DNA from: Gp6-AA40 sp036274155
GTDB taxonomy: Bacteria > Acidobacteriota > Vicinamibacteria > Vicinamibacterales > UBA2999
DNA length: 64,000 nt
Assembly (NCBI GenBank): GCA_036274155.1
Contig: DASUGH010000196.1
Location: 56,113-120,112 of the forward strand
Direction: 5' to 3'
Made by a program: the position numbers and the translations under genes. Of this stretch, positions 32,071 through 40,856 are shown piece after piece; positions within the stretch are counted from its first letter, which is position 1, and every line of letters begins with the position of its first letter. The notes beneath the pieces are model-generated. The model was not told where the DNA came from and ran no database searches. It saw nothing but the letters and a program-made list of their open reading frames with translations.

Positions 32071-34722
32071 ATGCATCTCCTGGATCTCTCGCTCAAACGC
32101 AAGTTGACGCTTTTCGCGATGTTGACCGCCTCGCTGGCGTTGCTGCTGGCGTCTGCCGCTTTCCTCGCCTATGACCTGGTGGCGTCCAGGTCGCGGCTGG
32201 CCGATGCGCTGCACACGCAGGCGCAGATCGGCGCAGGCACCGTCACCTCACCGGTCGCCATTCGCGATGAGCACGCTACCGAAGAACCACTGCCGGATCT
32301 GCCGCCATGGCGGGAGCGCCTGTCCCGGTATCCAGGGGCAATCGTGTTGCTCACCCTTGCGGGTGCCCTGGTGGCGCTGCTGCTCTCGATGCGTGTGCAT
32401 CGTCTGATCGCCGCGCCGATCATCGAGCTGGAGCAGACGCTGAAGACCGTTGCCACGGACAAGAACTTTACGCTGAGGCTGAAAAGGACCCGGAACGACG
32501 AGCTCGGCGCACTGGTGGACGGCGTCAACGCGCTGCTGTTCGAGATTCAGCGGCGCGAGATGTCGCTGGCGCGGACCAACGACGCCTTACTGACTCAGAC
32601 CCGGCAGCTCAATCACGAAACCAGCGAGCGCCAGAGGCTTCAGCACGAGCTGGCGACGCTGGCCGCAACGCTCGAGCAACGCGTGGCCGAACGGACCTCC
32701 GCGGCTGAACAGCGGGCGCGGGAGCTGAAAGGTTCGAGGGACGCGCTGACAAAGCAGACGCGCATCGTGCAGTCGATTCTCGACACGATGAGCGACGGTG
32801 TCATCGTCGCCGACGACGCAGGCAGGCTGATCCTGACCAACCCGGCCGCCAAGCGGATGCTCAAGGTCAGCGATACCGATCAGCTGACCGACGACTGGGC
32901 GGAGCGGCACGGCTTCTACCGGCCGGACATGGTGACTCCTTACCCGAACGACGAGTTCCCGCTCATGCAGGCCATTCGTGGCCGCGCGCCGGATTCAGCG
33001 CAGGTCTTCGTCCTTGGCGACCGGCGCGACTCGCAGGGCGCCTGGCTGAACGTTGACGCGATGCCGCTCCGCGACGAGGACGGCGTGCTGCACAACGGAC
33101 TCGCCATTTTTCGCAACATCACGGCCAGTAAACGCGCCGAGGACGCGCTGCTGAAAGCCAAGAACGCGGCCGAGGCGGCGAACCGCTCGAAGAGCCAGTT
33201 CCTCGCCAACATGAGTCATGAGCTGCGGACGCCGCTGAACGCCATCATCGGCTACAGCGAAATGCTGCAGGAGTACGCCCGCGACACCGGTCAGGAGGAG
33301 TCGATCGCCGACCTCGAGAAGATTCACGGCGCCGGCCGCCATCTGCAGTCGCTCATCGACGACATCCTCGATCTGTCGAAGATCGAGGCCGGGAAGATGG
33401 AACTGCTGCTCGACACCTTCGACGTCACGCAGATGATCCACGAGGTCACCACGACGCTGCAGACGCTCGTCGAGAAGAACGGCAACTCGCTGGAGGTCAA
33501 CTGCGCCGCCGAAGCGGGCTTCATGCACGCGGACATGACCAAAGTGCGTCAGGTGCTGTTCAACTTTCTCAGCAACGCCGGCAAGTTCACCGAGAACGGC
33601 ACCGTGCGCCTCGCCGTGTCGCGTGTCAACGAGGACGGCAGGGACTGGGTCCGCTTCGCCGTGAGCGATACCGGCATCGGCATGACCGAGGCGCAGATGG
33701 CGCGGCTCTTCCAGGACTTCACCCAGGTCGACGCGTCGACCACCCGCAAGTATGGCGGCACCGGCCTCGGTCTGGCGATCAGCCGCCGTTACTGCGAAAT
33801 GATGGGGGGGCGCATCGATTGCGACAGCACCGCCGGCAAAGGCTCGACCTTCCGCTTCGAGCTGCCGGCCAAGGTCGACGCCCGCGAGGTGTCACGGCCC
33901 GTCGACGTCCGCGACGTGTCGCGACCCGCCGACGCGGCGGATGCCGGCGATTCGCAGGCCTCGCTACCGTCCGCGGACAATCTCGTCCTGGTGATTGACG
34001 ACGATCCAGTCGCCAGGGAGCTGATGACCCGCGTCCTCAGCAAAGAAGGCTTCGAGGTGGCGACGGCGGCCAGCGGCGCCGAAGGTCTCGCGCTCGCGCG
34101 GCAGTTGCGCCCGGCCGTCATCACGCTCGACGTGATCATGCCGGACATGGATGGGTGGTCGGTGCTCGCCGCACTCAAGGGGAGCAGAGACCTGGCGGAT
34201 ATCCCGGTCGTCATCGCGACGATGACCGACGATCGGCATACCGGCTACGTGCTTGGCGCCTCGGACTATCTGGCCAAGCCAATCGACGCGGCGAGGCTGG
34301 CCGGAGTCGTCAACAGGAACGTGAGCCCAGGCGCCCTGGTGCTGGTCGTGGACGACGATCCGGCGGCGCGGCAAATCACGGGGCGGCTGCTGCGCAAAGC
34401 GGGCTGGCGCGTGATCGAAGCCGAGAACGGCCGGGTCGCGTTGCGACGGGTGGAGGAGGAGCGTCCCGATCTCATCCTCCTCGACCTGAACATGCCGGAA
34501 ATGGACGGCTTCTCGCTGATCGATGCGCTTCGCCGCGACACCAGTCAGCCGCCCATTCCCATCGTCGTCGTCACCGCCAAGGACGTCACCGAGGAAGAAC
34601 GGCAGCGCTGGAAAGGCTCCGTCGGGCAGTTCGTGCAGAAGGTCGCGCATCGCCAGGAGGAGCTGCTCGGCGCGGTCCGAACGCACGTTCGAGCATCCGT
34701 GAAGCTCAAGAGAGTGGCCTGA
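32071..34722 (+). CDS. Membrane hybrid histidine kinase (HAMP-PAS-HisKA-HATPase-REC-REC)
   Basis: An 883-residue kinase starting at the ATG at 32071. Two membrane helices (about 12-34 and 89-108) enclose a short periplasmic segment of about 55 residues; then HAMP (110-160), a coiled coil, a PAS domain (235-355), HisKA with H383 (MSHELRTPLN), HATPase (FLSNAGKF, DTGIG, GTGLGL) and two receiver domains with intact aspartates (VITLDVIMPDMDG and LILLDLNMPEMDG). The linker between kinase and receivers contains a duplicated REVSRPVD/RDVSRPAD segment. It is followed by a receiver gene and a c-di-GMP enzyme, forming one operon. Confidence 0.92.
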   Translation: MHLLDLSLKRKLTLFAMLTASLALLLASAAFLAYDLVASRSRLADALHTQAQIGAGTVTSPVAIRDEHATEEPLPDLPPWRERLSRYPGAIVLLTLAGALVALLLSMRVHRLIAAPIIELEQTLKTVATDKNFTLRLKRTRNDELGALVDGVNALLFEIQRREMSLARTNDALLTQTRQLNHETSERQRLQHELATLAATLEQRVAERTSAAEQRARELKGSRDALTKQTRIVQSILDTMSDGVIVADDAGRLILTNPAAKRMLKVSDTDQLTDDWAERHGFYRPDMVTPYPNDEFPLMQAIRGRAPDSAQVFVLGDRRDSQGAWLNVDAMPLRDEDGVLHNGLAIFRNITASKRAEDALLKAKNAAEAANRSKSQFLANMSHELRTPLNAIIGYSEMLQEYARDTGQEESIADLEKIHGAGRHLQSLIDDILDLSKIEAGKMELLLDTFDVTQMIHEVTTTLQTLVEKNGNSLEVNCAAEAGFMHADMTKVRQVLFNFLSNAGKFTENGTVRLAVSRVNEDGRDWVRFAVSDTGIGMTEAQMARLFQDFTQVDASTTRKYGGTGLGLAISRRYCEMMGGRIDCDSTAGKGSTFRFELPAKVDAREVSRPVDVRDVSRPADAADAGDSQASLPSADNLVLVIDDDPVARELMTRVLSKEGFEVATAASGAEGLALARQLRPAVITLDVIMPDMDGWSVLAALKGSRDLADIPVVIATMTDDRHTGYVLGASDYLAKPIDAARLAGVVNRNVSPGALVLVVDDDPAARQITGRLLRKAGWRVIEAENGRVALRRVEEERPDLILLDLNMPEMDGFSLIDALRRDTSQPPIPIVVVTAKDVTEEERQRWKGSVGQFVQKVAHRQEELLGAVRTHVRASVKLKRVA

Positions 34723-34727
34723 TCGTC

Positions 34728-35105
34728 ATGGGCAAGATCCTTCTGGTCGAAGACAACGCGATGAACCGCGACATGCTGTCGCGGCGGCTCATCCGTTCCG
34801 GCTACAGCGTGGTGATCGCCGAGGACGGCAGGCAGGGTATCGCCTCGGCGCATGCGGAAGGCCCGGACGTGATTTTGATGGACATGAGCCTGCCCGAGAT
34901 CGACGGATGGGAAGCCACCCGGCAGCTGAAGGGCGACAAATCGACGCGGCGGATTCCTGTGATTGCCCTCACCGCTCACGCCATGTCGAGCGATCGCCAG
35001 CGGTGCCTGGAGGCGGGCTGCGACGACTACGACACCAAGCCGGTGGACTTTCAGCGGCTTCTGACGAAGATTCACGCTGCGCTGCAGTCGGTGCCTGAGT
35101 CGTGA
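34728..35105 (+). CDS. Single-domain response regulator (DivK/CheY-like)
   Basis: A 125-residue receiver: E8-D9 pair (LLVEDNAMNRDMLSRRL), phospho-acceptor D52 (VILMDMSLPEIDGWE), ALTAHAMSSDR and the lysine of DYDTKPVDF. It closely resembles DivK-type regulators. It begins five bases after the kinase stop and its TGA overlaps the GTG of the next gene. It probably shuttles phosphate from the kinase to the GGDEF/EAL protein or another partner. Confidence 0.9.
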   Translation: MGKILLVEDNAMNRDMLSRRLIRSGYSVVIAEDGRQGIASAHAEGPDVILMDMSLPEIDGWEATRQLKGDKSTRRIPVIALTAHAMSSDRQRCLEAGCDDYDTKPVDFQRLLTKIHAALQSVPES

Positions 35106-37330
35106 AGTCGCGCCCGGGTCCGCTGCTCGTCGTCGACGATACCGAGGCCAATCGAGACATGCTGTCCCGCCGCCTGCAGCGGCTCGGATACCACGTCGTC
35201 CTCGCCGCCGACGGCTCCGAGGCGTTGCACGTGATCGAGCGGCAGCATGTCGCGCTGGTGCTGCTCGACGTCGAGATGCCCGGCATGAGCGGCATCGAAG
35301 TGCTCAGCACCCTGCGCACGCGTTATTCGCCGATCGAGCTGCCGGTGATCATGGTCACGGCGCGGCAGCAGCGTGAGGACATCATCCAGGCGCTCACGCT
35401 CGGCGCGAACGATTACGTGACCAAGCCGATCGACATGCCGATCGCGGCCGCCCGGATACAGACGCAGCTGTCGCTGCGACAGGCGGAATCGGCTTTGCGG
35501 GAGAGCGAGGAACGGTATGCGCTGGCCGCCAGGGGCGCCAACGACGGCCTCTGGGACTGGAACCTGGCGACCGGCGAAGTCTATTTCTCGACGCGCTGGA
35601 AGCTGATGCTCGGCGGCGAAGAACAGGAAATCGGTTCCAGTCCCGACGAATGGTTCGACCGCATCCATCCCGAAGAGATCGCGCGCGTGCGCGCCGAAGT
35701 CGACCAGCACCTGGCCGACTCGACACCGCAGTTCGAAAGCGAGCATCGCCTGCGGCACAGTGACGGCACCTACCGCTGGATGCTGGTACGGGGACTCGCC
35801 ATTCGGGATCCGCTCGGCCGTCCCACGCGCTTTGCCGGATCGCTGACCGACATCACCGAAGGCAAGGTGTCCGACCCGCTCACCGGCCTGCCGAATCGCA
35901 TCCTCTTTCTCGACCGCCTTGGACGGGCGATGGAGCGGCGCCGGCGCCACAGCGACAGCCTTTACGCCGTGCTGTTCCTCGATCTCGATCGGTTCAAGAT
36001 GGTCAACGACAGCCTCGGGCACGTCATCGGGGACCAGCTGCTCATCGCGATCGCCCGGCGGTTGCAGCGCTGCCTGCGCGCGACCGACCGCAGTCACGAC
36101 GTCGATGGTGCCCATACCATCGCCCGGCTCGGCGGCGACGAGTTCACGATTCTCCTCGACGACATCACCGAGATTGGCGACGCGATGCGCGTCGCCGACC
36201 GCATTCAGAAGACGCTCGCCATGCCGTTCAACCTCGACGGCCACGAGGTCTTCACGTCGGCGAGTGTGGGCATTGCCGTCGGCGTACGTGAGTACGAGAC
36301 GCCGGACGCGGTGCTGCGTGACGCCGACACGGCGCTCTATCGCGCGAAGGCGCTCGGCAAGGCGCGCTACGAGGTCTTCGACGCCGAGATGCGCGATCGC
36401 GCCGTCGCCAGGCTGCGGCTCGACACCGACCTGCGGCGCGCGATCGAGCGTCAGGATTTCCAGCTGTACTACCAGCCCATCGTCTCGCTGACGCGGAATC
36501 GGATCGAGGGGTTCGAGGCGCTGCTGCGATGGCCACACTGGGACAGGGGCCTCGTGTACCCCGCCGATTTCATCCCGGTGGCGGAGGAGACCGGACTGAT
36601 TCTTCCGATGGGATGGTGGGTGCTTGCCGAGGCCTGCCGGCAGCTGGCGGCGTGGCAGTCGACGGTTCCGATCGGCACACCGCTGACGATGGCGGTCAAT
36701 CTGTCGAGCAAGCAGTTCGTCCAGTCCGACCTCGTGCCGCAGATCGAGCGCGTGCTGGCGCAGACGGGGGTCGGCGCATCCCAGCTGAAGCTCGAGATCA
36801 CGGAAAGCACGATCATCGACAACACCGAGTCGATGATTGGCCTCCTGCTGCAGCTGAAGGCGCTCGGCATTCAGATCGCGATCGACGATTTCGGAACCGG
36901 GTATTCGTCGCTCAGCTATCTGCACCGGCTGCCGATCGATTCGCTGAAGATCGATCGCTCGTTCGTCAGCTGCATGACCCAGGACAGCGGGGAGATCGTC
37001 CGCGCCATCGTCGGGCTGGCCCACAACCTCGGTCTGGACGTCATCGCCGAGGGTGTGGAGACCGTCGAGCAGCTCGAGGAGCTTCGCGCGCTCGGCTGTG
37101 AGTTCGGCCAGGGCTATCTGTTTTCCAAGCCTGTGAAAGGGTGCGACGTCGACGCGCTGCTGGCGCCCGAGCCAGGAACCAGGGAGGTCAGCGGAAAACG
37201 ATCTCCTGACGCTTCGTACACGCCTGCGACACCTTCCAATCGGCATCTGCCCACAGCCCGGAAGACTCGTCGTGCGAGCGCGTCGCGCCGACGATGTCGC
37301 CCGCCAGAGTCGCTGCGCGCGCAATCCTGA
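35102..37330 (+). CDS. Receiver-PAS-GGDEF-EAL c-di-GMP turnover protein
   Basis: A 742-residue protein from a GTG start: receiver (1-120, D56 in LVLLDVEMPGMSG), PAS/PAC (130-255), diguanylate cyclase domain with an intact RLGGDEF signature, and a phosphodiesterase domain with FEALLRW, AVNLSSKQF, EITES, DDFGTGYSSL and the DxxKID motif in DSLKIDRSF, all suggesting an active EAL. Both activities may be present. The last about 60 residues are low-complexity and basic. As part of the kinase operon it links the signal to c-di-GMP, a plausible regulator of surface glycan and motility. Confidence 0.93.
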   Translation: MKSRPGPLLVVDDTEANRDMLSRRLQRLGYHVVLAADGSEALHVIERQHVALVLLDVEMPGMSGIEVLSTLRTRYSPIELPVIMVTARQQREDIIQALTLGANDYVTKPIDMPIAAARIQTQLSLRQAESALRESEERYALAARGANDGLWDWNLATGEVYFSTRWKLMLGGEEQEIGSSPDEWFDRIHPEEIARVRAEVDQHLADSTPQFESEHRLRHSDGTYRWMLVRGLAIRDPLGRPTRFAGSLTDITEGKVSDPLTGLPNRILFLDRLGRAMERRRRHSDSLYAVLFLDLDRFKMVNDSLGHVIGDQLLIAIARRLQRCLRATDRSHDVDGAHTIARLGGDEFTILLDDITEIGDAMRVADRIQKTLAMPFNLDGHEVFTSASVGIAVGVREYETPDAVLRDADTALYRAKALGKARYEVFDAEMRDRAVARLRLDTDLRRAIERQDFQLYYQPIVSLTRNRIEGFEALLRWPHWDRGLVYPADFIPVAEETGLILPMGWWVLAEACRQLAAWQSTVPIGTPLTMAVNLSSKQFVQSDLVPQIERVLAQTGVGASQLKLEITESTIIDNTESMIGLLLQLKALGIQIAIDDFGTGYSSLSYLHRLPIDSLKIDRSFVSCMTQDSGEIVRAIVGLAHNLGLDVIAEGVETVEQLEELRALGCEFGQGYLFSKPVKGCDVDALLAPEPGTREVSGKRSPDASYTPATPSNRHLPTARKTRRASASRRRCRPPESLRAQS

Positions 37331-37367
37331 GCGTCCGAGCGGAGTTTCAGCCCGATACAATGTCACC

Positions 37368-37389
37368 AGGCGGACCTGACGGTCCGCCT
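37368..37389. terminator. Perfect hairpin after the GGDEF/EAL gene
   Basis: AGGCGGACC (37368-37376), loop TGAC, GGTCCGCCT (37381-37389): nine base pairs, no mismatch, no T-run. The same core with the TGAC loop occurs at 10814-10831, so it may be a repeated REP-like element as well as a terminator. Confidence 0.55.
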
Positions 37390-37502
37390 CTGCGAGCGGT
37401 CGGCTACGAGCGGTCGGCCTCCTCGACGGTGCGCGTGAACGACCTGAGCGCGAGGAGATACGGGACTTCAGGTCGCGCTGAGAGATCCTCGGTTACAGCA
37501 GC

Positions 37503-38867
37503 ATGCGAGCGCTTCTGATCTCGACCTACGACCTCGGCCGCCAGCCGCTCGGGCTTGCATCGCCCGCCGGGCGCCTGCGGAGGGCGGGCGTGGACGTCGA
37601 GTGCGTCGACACGTCGCGACAGCCGCTCGAGGACGCGCAAATCGCCGGTGCGGCGCTGATTGCGTTCTATCTACCCATGCATACCGCCACGCGCCTGGCG
37701 GGTCCGCTCCTCGACCGTGTGCGGCAGCTGAACCCGGATGCCACGGTGGTTGCATACGGTCTTTACGCACCACTCAACCGGCAATGGTTGAACGATCGCG
37801 GCGTCCGCCACGTCCTTGGCCCCGAGGACGAGGCGGCGCTGGCGGCGCTGGCATGTGGCGCCGACGGCGCCGGAGACGAGGAGGGCGCGCCGCCCGGCGG
37901 CAGGCGCGCAGCCGGCGTGCGGCCAGACAGGTCAGGATTGCCACCACTCGCTGAGTACGCCGCTCTGCAGATGCCGGACGGCACGAGGCGCGTCGCCGGC
38001 AGCACCGATGCGACGCGCGGGTGCAAGCACCTGTGCAGGCACTGCCCGATCGTGCCGGTGTATCACGGCAGGTTCCGGGCCATTGCGATACACGATGTGA
38101 TCGCGGACGTGCACGCGCAGGTCGCGCAGGGCGCTCAGCACATCAGCTTCGGTGATCCGGACTTCCTCAACGGTCCGACGCATGCCCGGCGGCTCGTCGA
38201 GCAGCTGCACGACGCGTTTCCGTCGCTGACCTACGACGTCACGATCAAGATCTCGCATCTGCTGCAGCATCGCCACCTGCTTCCCATGCTGCGCGAGACC
38301 GGCTGCCTGTTCATCACCAGCGCGGTGGAATCGGTTGACGATGCGGTGCTCGAGAAATTGCGGAAGGGTCACACGAGAAAGGACTTCGAGCAGGCGCTGA
38401 CGCTTTGTCGCGAGGCTGGCGTCACTCTGTCGCCGACGTTCGTGGCGTTCACGCCGTGGACCACGCCAGGCAGCTACCTCGATCTTCTGGACGCCATACG
38501 GGCGCTCGATCTCGTCGAGCAGGTGGCGCCCATTCAGCTCGCCATTCGCCTGCTGGTCACCGCCGAGTCGCCGCTCCTCGAGCTGGACGATGTCCGGGCC
38601 GTCGTCGGATCGTTCGACGCCGGCTCACTGACCTGGCCGTGGCTTCACGGCGATTCGGTGGTGGATGCCCTCCATCGCGACGTGACGCGCATCGTCGCTG
38701 CCGGCGCTTCGACGCCGCGGGCAGACGTGTTCGCCGCGATTGCGGAGCGGGCGTGTGCCCTCGTGGGCCGTCCGGCCCCGCCGCCAGTGAAGCGGCGAGG
38801 CGTCCGGCCGCCGATGCTCACCGAGCCGTGGTATTGCTGCGCCGAACCCGTGGAGAGCCACCTGTGA
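37503..38867 (+). CDS. Radical SAM protein with CCAEP C-terminal tail
   Basis: A 454-residue protein. Residues of about 1-120 form a B12-binding-like Rossmann domain; the radical SAM cluster cysteines are C174, C178 and C181 (RGCKHLCRHCP), followed by ISFGDPDFLN and SAVESVDD as in B12-type radical SAM enzymes. The C-terminus reads WYCCAEPVESHL, with C445-C446-A-E-P. I recall a family named for exactly this tail (CUAEP/CCAEP), where many members have selenocysteine at the second position; here both codons are TGC. Its stop overlaps the GTG of an ATP-grasp gene, pointing to a two-enzyme modification or biosynthesis pathway of unknown product. Confidence 0.85.
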   Translation: MRALLISTYDLGRQPLGLASPAGRLRRAGVDVECVDTSRQPLEDAQIAGAALIAFYLPMHTATRLAGPLLDRVRQLNPDATVVAYGLYAPLNRQWLNDRGVRHVLGPEDEAALAALACGADGAGDEEGAPPGGRRAAGVRPDRSGLPPLAEYAALQMPDGTRRVAGSTDATRGCKHLCRHCPIVPVYHGRFRAIAIHDVIADVHAQVAQGAQHISFGDPDFLNGPTHARRLVEQLHDAFPSLTYDVTIKISHLLQHRHLLPMLRETGCLFITSAVESVDDAVLEKLRKGHTRKDFEQALTLCREAGVTLSPTFVAFTPWTTPGSYLDLLDAIRALDLVEQVAPIQLAIRLLVTAESPLLELDDVRAVVGSFDAGSLTWPWLHGDSVVDALHRDVTRIVAAGASTPRADVFAAIAERACALVGRPAPPPVKRRGVRPPMLTEPWYCCAEPVESHL

Positions 38868-40234
38868 GCAGTACCGCCATCAGCGCCCCTGGTCCCGCCG
38901 AAGCGCTGGCGCGAAGGCGGACGCGTGCGCTGCTCTGTGCGACGACCACCGGATACCAGATCCGCTCCTTCGGCGACGCCGCGCAGAAGCTCGGCGTCCG
39001 CCTGGTGTTCGCCAGCGACCGGTGCGATCAGCTCGAGGATCCGTGGTGGGACGCGGCGATTCCGGTGCGCTTCCATCTCGAGGATGCCGCGGTCGAAGCG
39101 GTGAGACACTCGCTCGCGTCAGATCCTCCATCTGCGGTGATTGCGGTGGGCGACCAGCCGGTCGTCGTGGCGGCTCGCGTGGCCGAGGCGTTCGGGCTGC
39201 CCGGCCATCCACCACAGGCGGCCGCCGTCAGCCGCGACAAGCTGGCAAGCCGGCGGGCGTTGGCAACGGCGGGACTACCAACGCCGTCGTTCCGCGCGCT
39301 GCGTCTCGATGCCGACGCCGGCCGTCTCGCGGGCGAAATGCGGTATCCATCGGTGCTCAAGCCGTTGCGTCTGTCGGGGAGCCGCGGGGTGATGCGTGTC
39401 GATTCCCCGGCGGGGTTCGTTGCGGGCTTCGACCGGCTGCAGCAGCTGCTGCGCTCACCCGAGCTGCGTGCCGAGGGCGGCGAGGCGCACCAGCTGGCGC
39501 TGATCGAGTCGTTCATTCCGGGCGCGGAGTTCGCGCTCGAGGGGATCCTCACACGTGAGCGGCTCACCGTGTTCGCGATCTTCGTCAAGCCGGACCCGCT
39601 CGACGGCCCGTTTTTCGAAGAGACGATCTACGTCACGCCGTCACGGGCCGGGAGCGCCGTTCAGCAGGCGATTGCCGCCCAGGTCGAAGCCGCCGCGCAG
39701 GCGATCGGACTGCGCCACGGTCCGGTTCATGCCGAATGCCGGGTGAACGCCGGCGGCGTCTACATGATTGAAGTCGCTGCCCGTCCGATTGGCGGCCTGT
39801 GCTCGGCGGCAGTGAAGCTCGAGGACGGGAACGGCGTGCCCGCGTCGCTCGAAGAGGTGCTGCTGCGGCATGCGCTCGGTGAGGACGTGAGCGCGTTTCG
39901 CCGCCCGGCCGGCGCATCCGGCGTGATGATGATTCCGATTCCGCGCCGCGGTGTTTACAAGGACGTGCGCGGCGTCGAGAGCGCACTCGAGGTCGCCGGC
40001 GTTGACGGAATCCGAATCGCGGCGAAACCCGATGCGATGCTCGTGCCGCTTCCCGAGGGTCGGAGCTATCTCGGGTTCATCTTCGCGAGCGGCGAGACCC
40101 CGGACGCCGTCGAAGCCGCGCTGCGCGAGGCGCACCGGCGGCTGCAGTTCCGGATCGACCGCGAGCTGGTCGTTGAACGATCCGAACGATCCGAACGTTC
40201 TTCCGAACGATCCGAACGTTCTGACCTTACTTAG
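38864..40234 (+). CDS. ATP-grasp ligase coupled to the radical SAM gene
   Basis: A 456-residue ATP-grasp enzyme (carbamoyl-phosphate-synthetase-like): pre-ATP-grasp Rossmann part (1-110), then AVSRDKLASRRALATAGLPTPSF, YPSVLKPLRLSGSRGVMRV, LIESFIPGAEFALEG, and HAECRVNAGGVYMIEVAARPIGG with the metal-binding acids. It probably forms an amide or peptide bond on the radical SAM product or its substrate. It starts at a GTG overlapping the radical SAM stop. The last about 20 residues (ERSERSERSSERSERSDLT) are encoded by a nine-base DNA repeat and are unlikely to be functional. The stop overlaps the convergent yggX gene by eight bases. Confidence 0.85.
   Translation: MSSTAISAPGPAEALARRRTRALLCATTTGYQIRSFGDAAQKLGVRLVFASDRCDQLEDPWWDAAIPVRFHLEDAAVEAVRHSLASDPPSAVIAVGDQPVVVAARVAEAFGLPGHPPQAAAVSRDKLASRRALATAGLPTPSFRALRLDADAGRLAGEMRYPSVLKPLRLSGSRGVMRVDSPAGFVAGFDRLQQLLRSPELRAEGGEAHQLALIESFIPGAEFALEGILTRERLTVFAIFVKPDPLDGPFFEETIYVTPSRAGSAVQQAIAAQVEAAAQAIGLRHGPVHAECRVNAGGVYMIEVAARPIGGLCSAAVKLEDGNGVPASLEEVLLRHALGEDVSAFRRPAGASGVMMIPIPRRGVYKDVRGVESALEVAGVDGIRIAAKPDAMLVPLPEGRSYLGFIFASGETPDAVEAALREAHRRLQFRIDRELVVERSERSERSSERSERSDLT
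40175..40221. repeat. Nine-base tandem repeat GAACGATCC / GAACGTTC
   Basis: Units start at 40175, 40184, 40193, 40205 and 40214. The period of nine keeps the ATP-grasp frame open and gives its repeated ERS tail. GAACGTTC is itself palindromic, so the block can also fold on itself between the convergent genes. Confidence 0.75.
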
Positions 40235-40547
40235 TCTGCTGCGGAACGTAGCCGGGCGGCAGCGCCGCGCCCTCGCCAAAGAAGAAGTCCTCGAGTTGTC
40301 TGGAGATGAGCTCCTGAGCCTCTTTCTGCCAGGGCATCAGCCGGTATTCGTTGAGGATCATCTTCTGACGGTCTTCCCACAGCTTCCACGCCTGGGCCGA
40401 GACGTTTTCGTAAAGCCGCTGCCCGAGCTCGCCCGGCCAGGGCGGAGCGTCGAGCCCGGGCAGTTCCTTTCGGAACTTCACGCAGGTCACCATGCGGCCC
40501 GTCTTGTTACCGACCGGGGCGGAAGCGGGAGCGCACTCGTCAGCCAT
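40227..40547 (-). CDS. yggX: YggX-type Fe(II)-trafficking / oxidative damage protection protein
   Basis: A 106-residue protein. Its core from MVTCVKFRKELPGLDAPPWP to the helical block QAWKLWEDRQKMILNEYRL matches YggX, including the conserved cysteine in VTCVKF. About 18 extra N-terminal residues precede the canonical start, and further in-frame ATGs lie upstream; I chose the ATG at 40547 because a TAACAT hexamer lies seven bases before it. YggX protects iron-sulfur clusters from oxidation, which would suit the adjacent radical SAM enzyme, though the genes are convergent. Confidence 0.88.
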   Translation of the reverse strand: MADECAPASAPVGNKTGRMVTCVKFRKELPGLDAPPWPGELGQRLYENVSAQAWKLWEDRQKMILNEYRLMPWQKEAQELISRQLEDFFFGEGAALPPGYVPQQTK

Positions 40548-40554
40548 GTGGAGC

Positions 40555-40560
40555 ATGTTA
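40555..40560 (-). promoter_or_regulatory. -10 hexamer TAACAT of a probable leaderless transcript
   Basis: Minus-strand TAACAT, seven bases, then the ATG at 40547. Confidence 0.4.
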
Positions 40561-40793
40561 CCGCGGCCGGGACGCATGCACCCATGGTGTGTGATTGAAC
40601 GCCCGGGCTATCCGGAACGGATGGATCGCCGCGAGCGTTCGGCATCCGTACGCGACAAAACCTCGACTGTAGGGTTCCGCATCACTGCCGCGCATGACAG
40701 AGTCGTCGCGTCTGGCTGATTTCACACGAAACTCGCGCTGATTCTGCCCGAAAACGTTCAGCCTGGCGCGTGAAGGCACTTTCGCCGCTGCGC

Positions 40794-40809
40794 TGGCACA
40801 CGCCTTGTA
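40794..40809 (+). promoter_or_regulatory. Near-consensus sigma-54 promoter
   Basis: TGGCAC at 40794-40799, five bases, TTGTA at 40805-40809. This matches TGGCAC-N5-TTGCA except for T in place of C in the -12 element. It lies 48 bases before the GTG at 40857. The 40561-40793 stretch before it holds nothing recognisable. Confidence 0.4.
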
Positions 40810-40856
40810 GTCCAGTCAGCGCGCGCCCTTCGACTCGGGCGCGTTTGCGGTGCTCG

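Noticed and set aside
35072..37366. Minus-strand frame of 764 codons opposite the GGDEF/EAL gene
   Set aside because: High-GC shadow frame; it has no domain signatures, while the plus strand encodes complete receiver, PAS, GGDEF and EAL domains.
38405..40234. Longer 609-codon version of the ATP-grasp protein
   Set aside because: The upstream 150 codons overlap the radical SAM gene in another frame and have no family similarity; the GTG at 38864 starts the ATP-grasp fold correctly.
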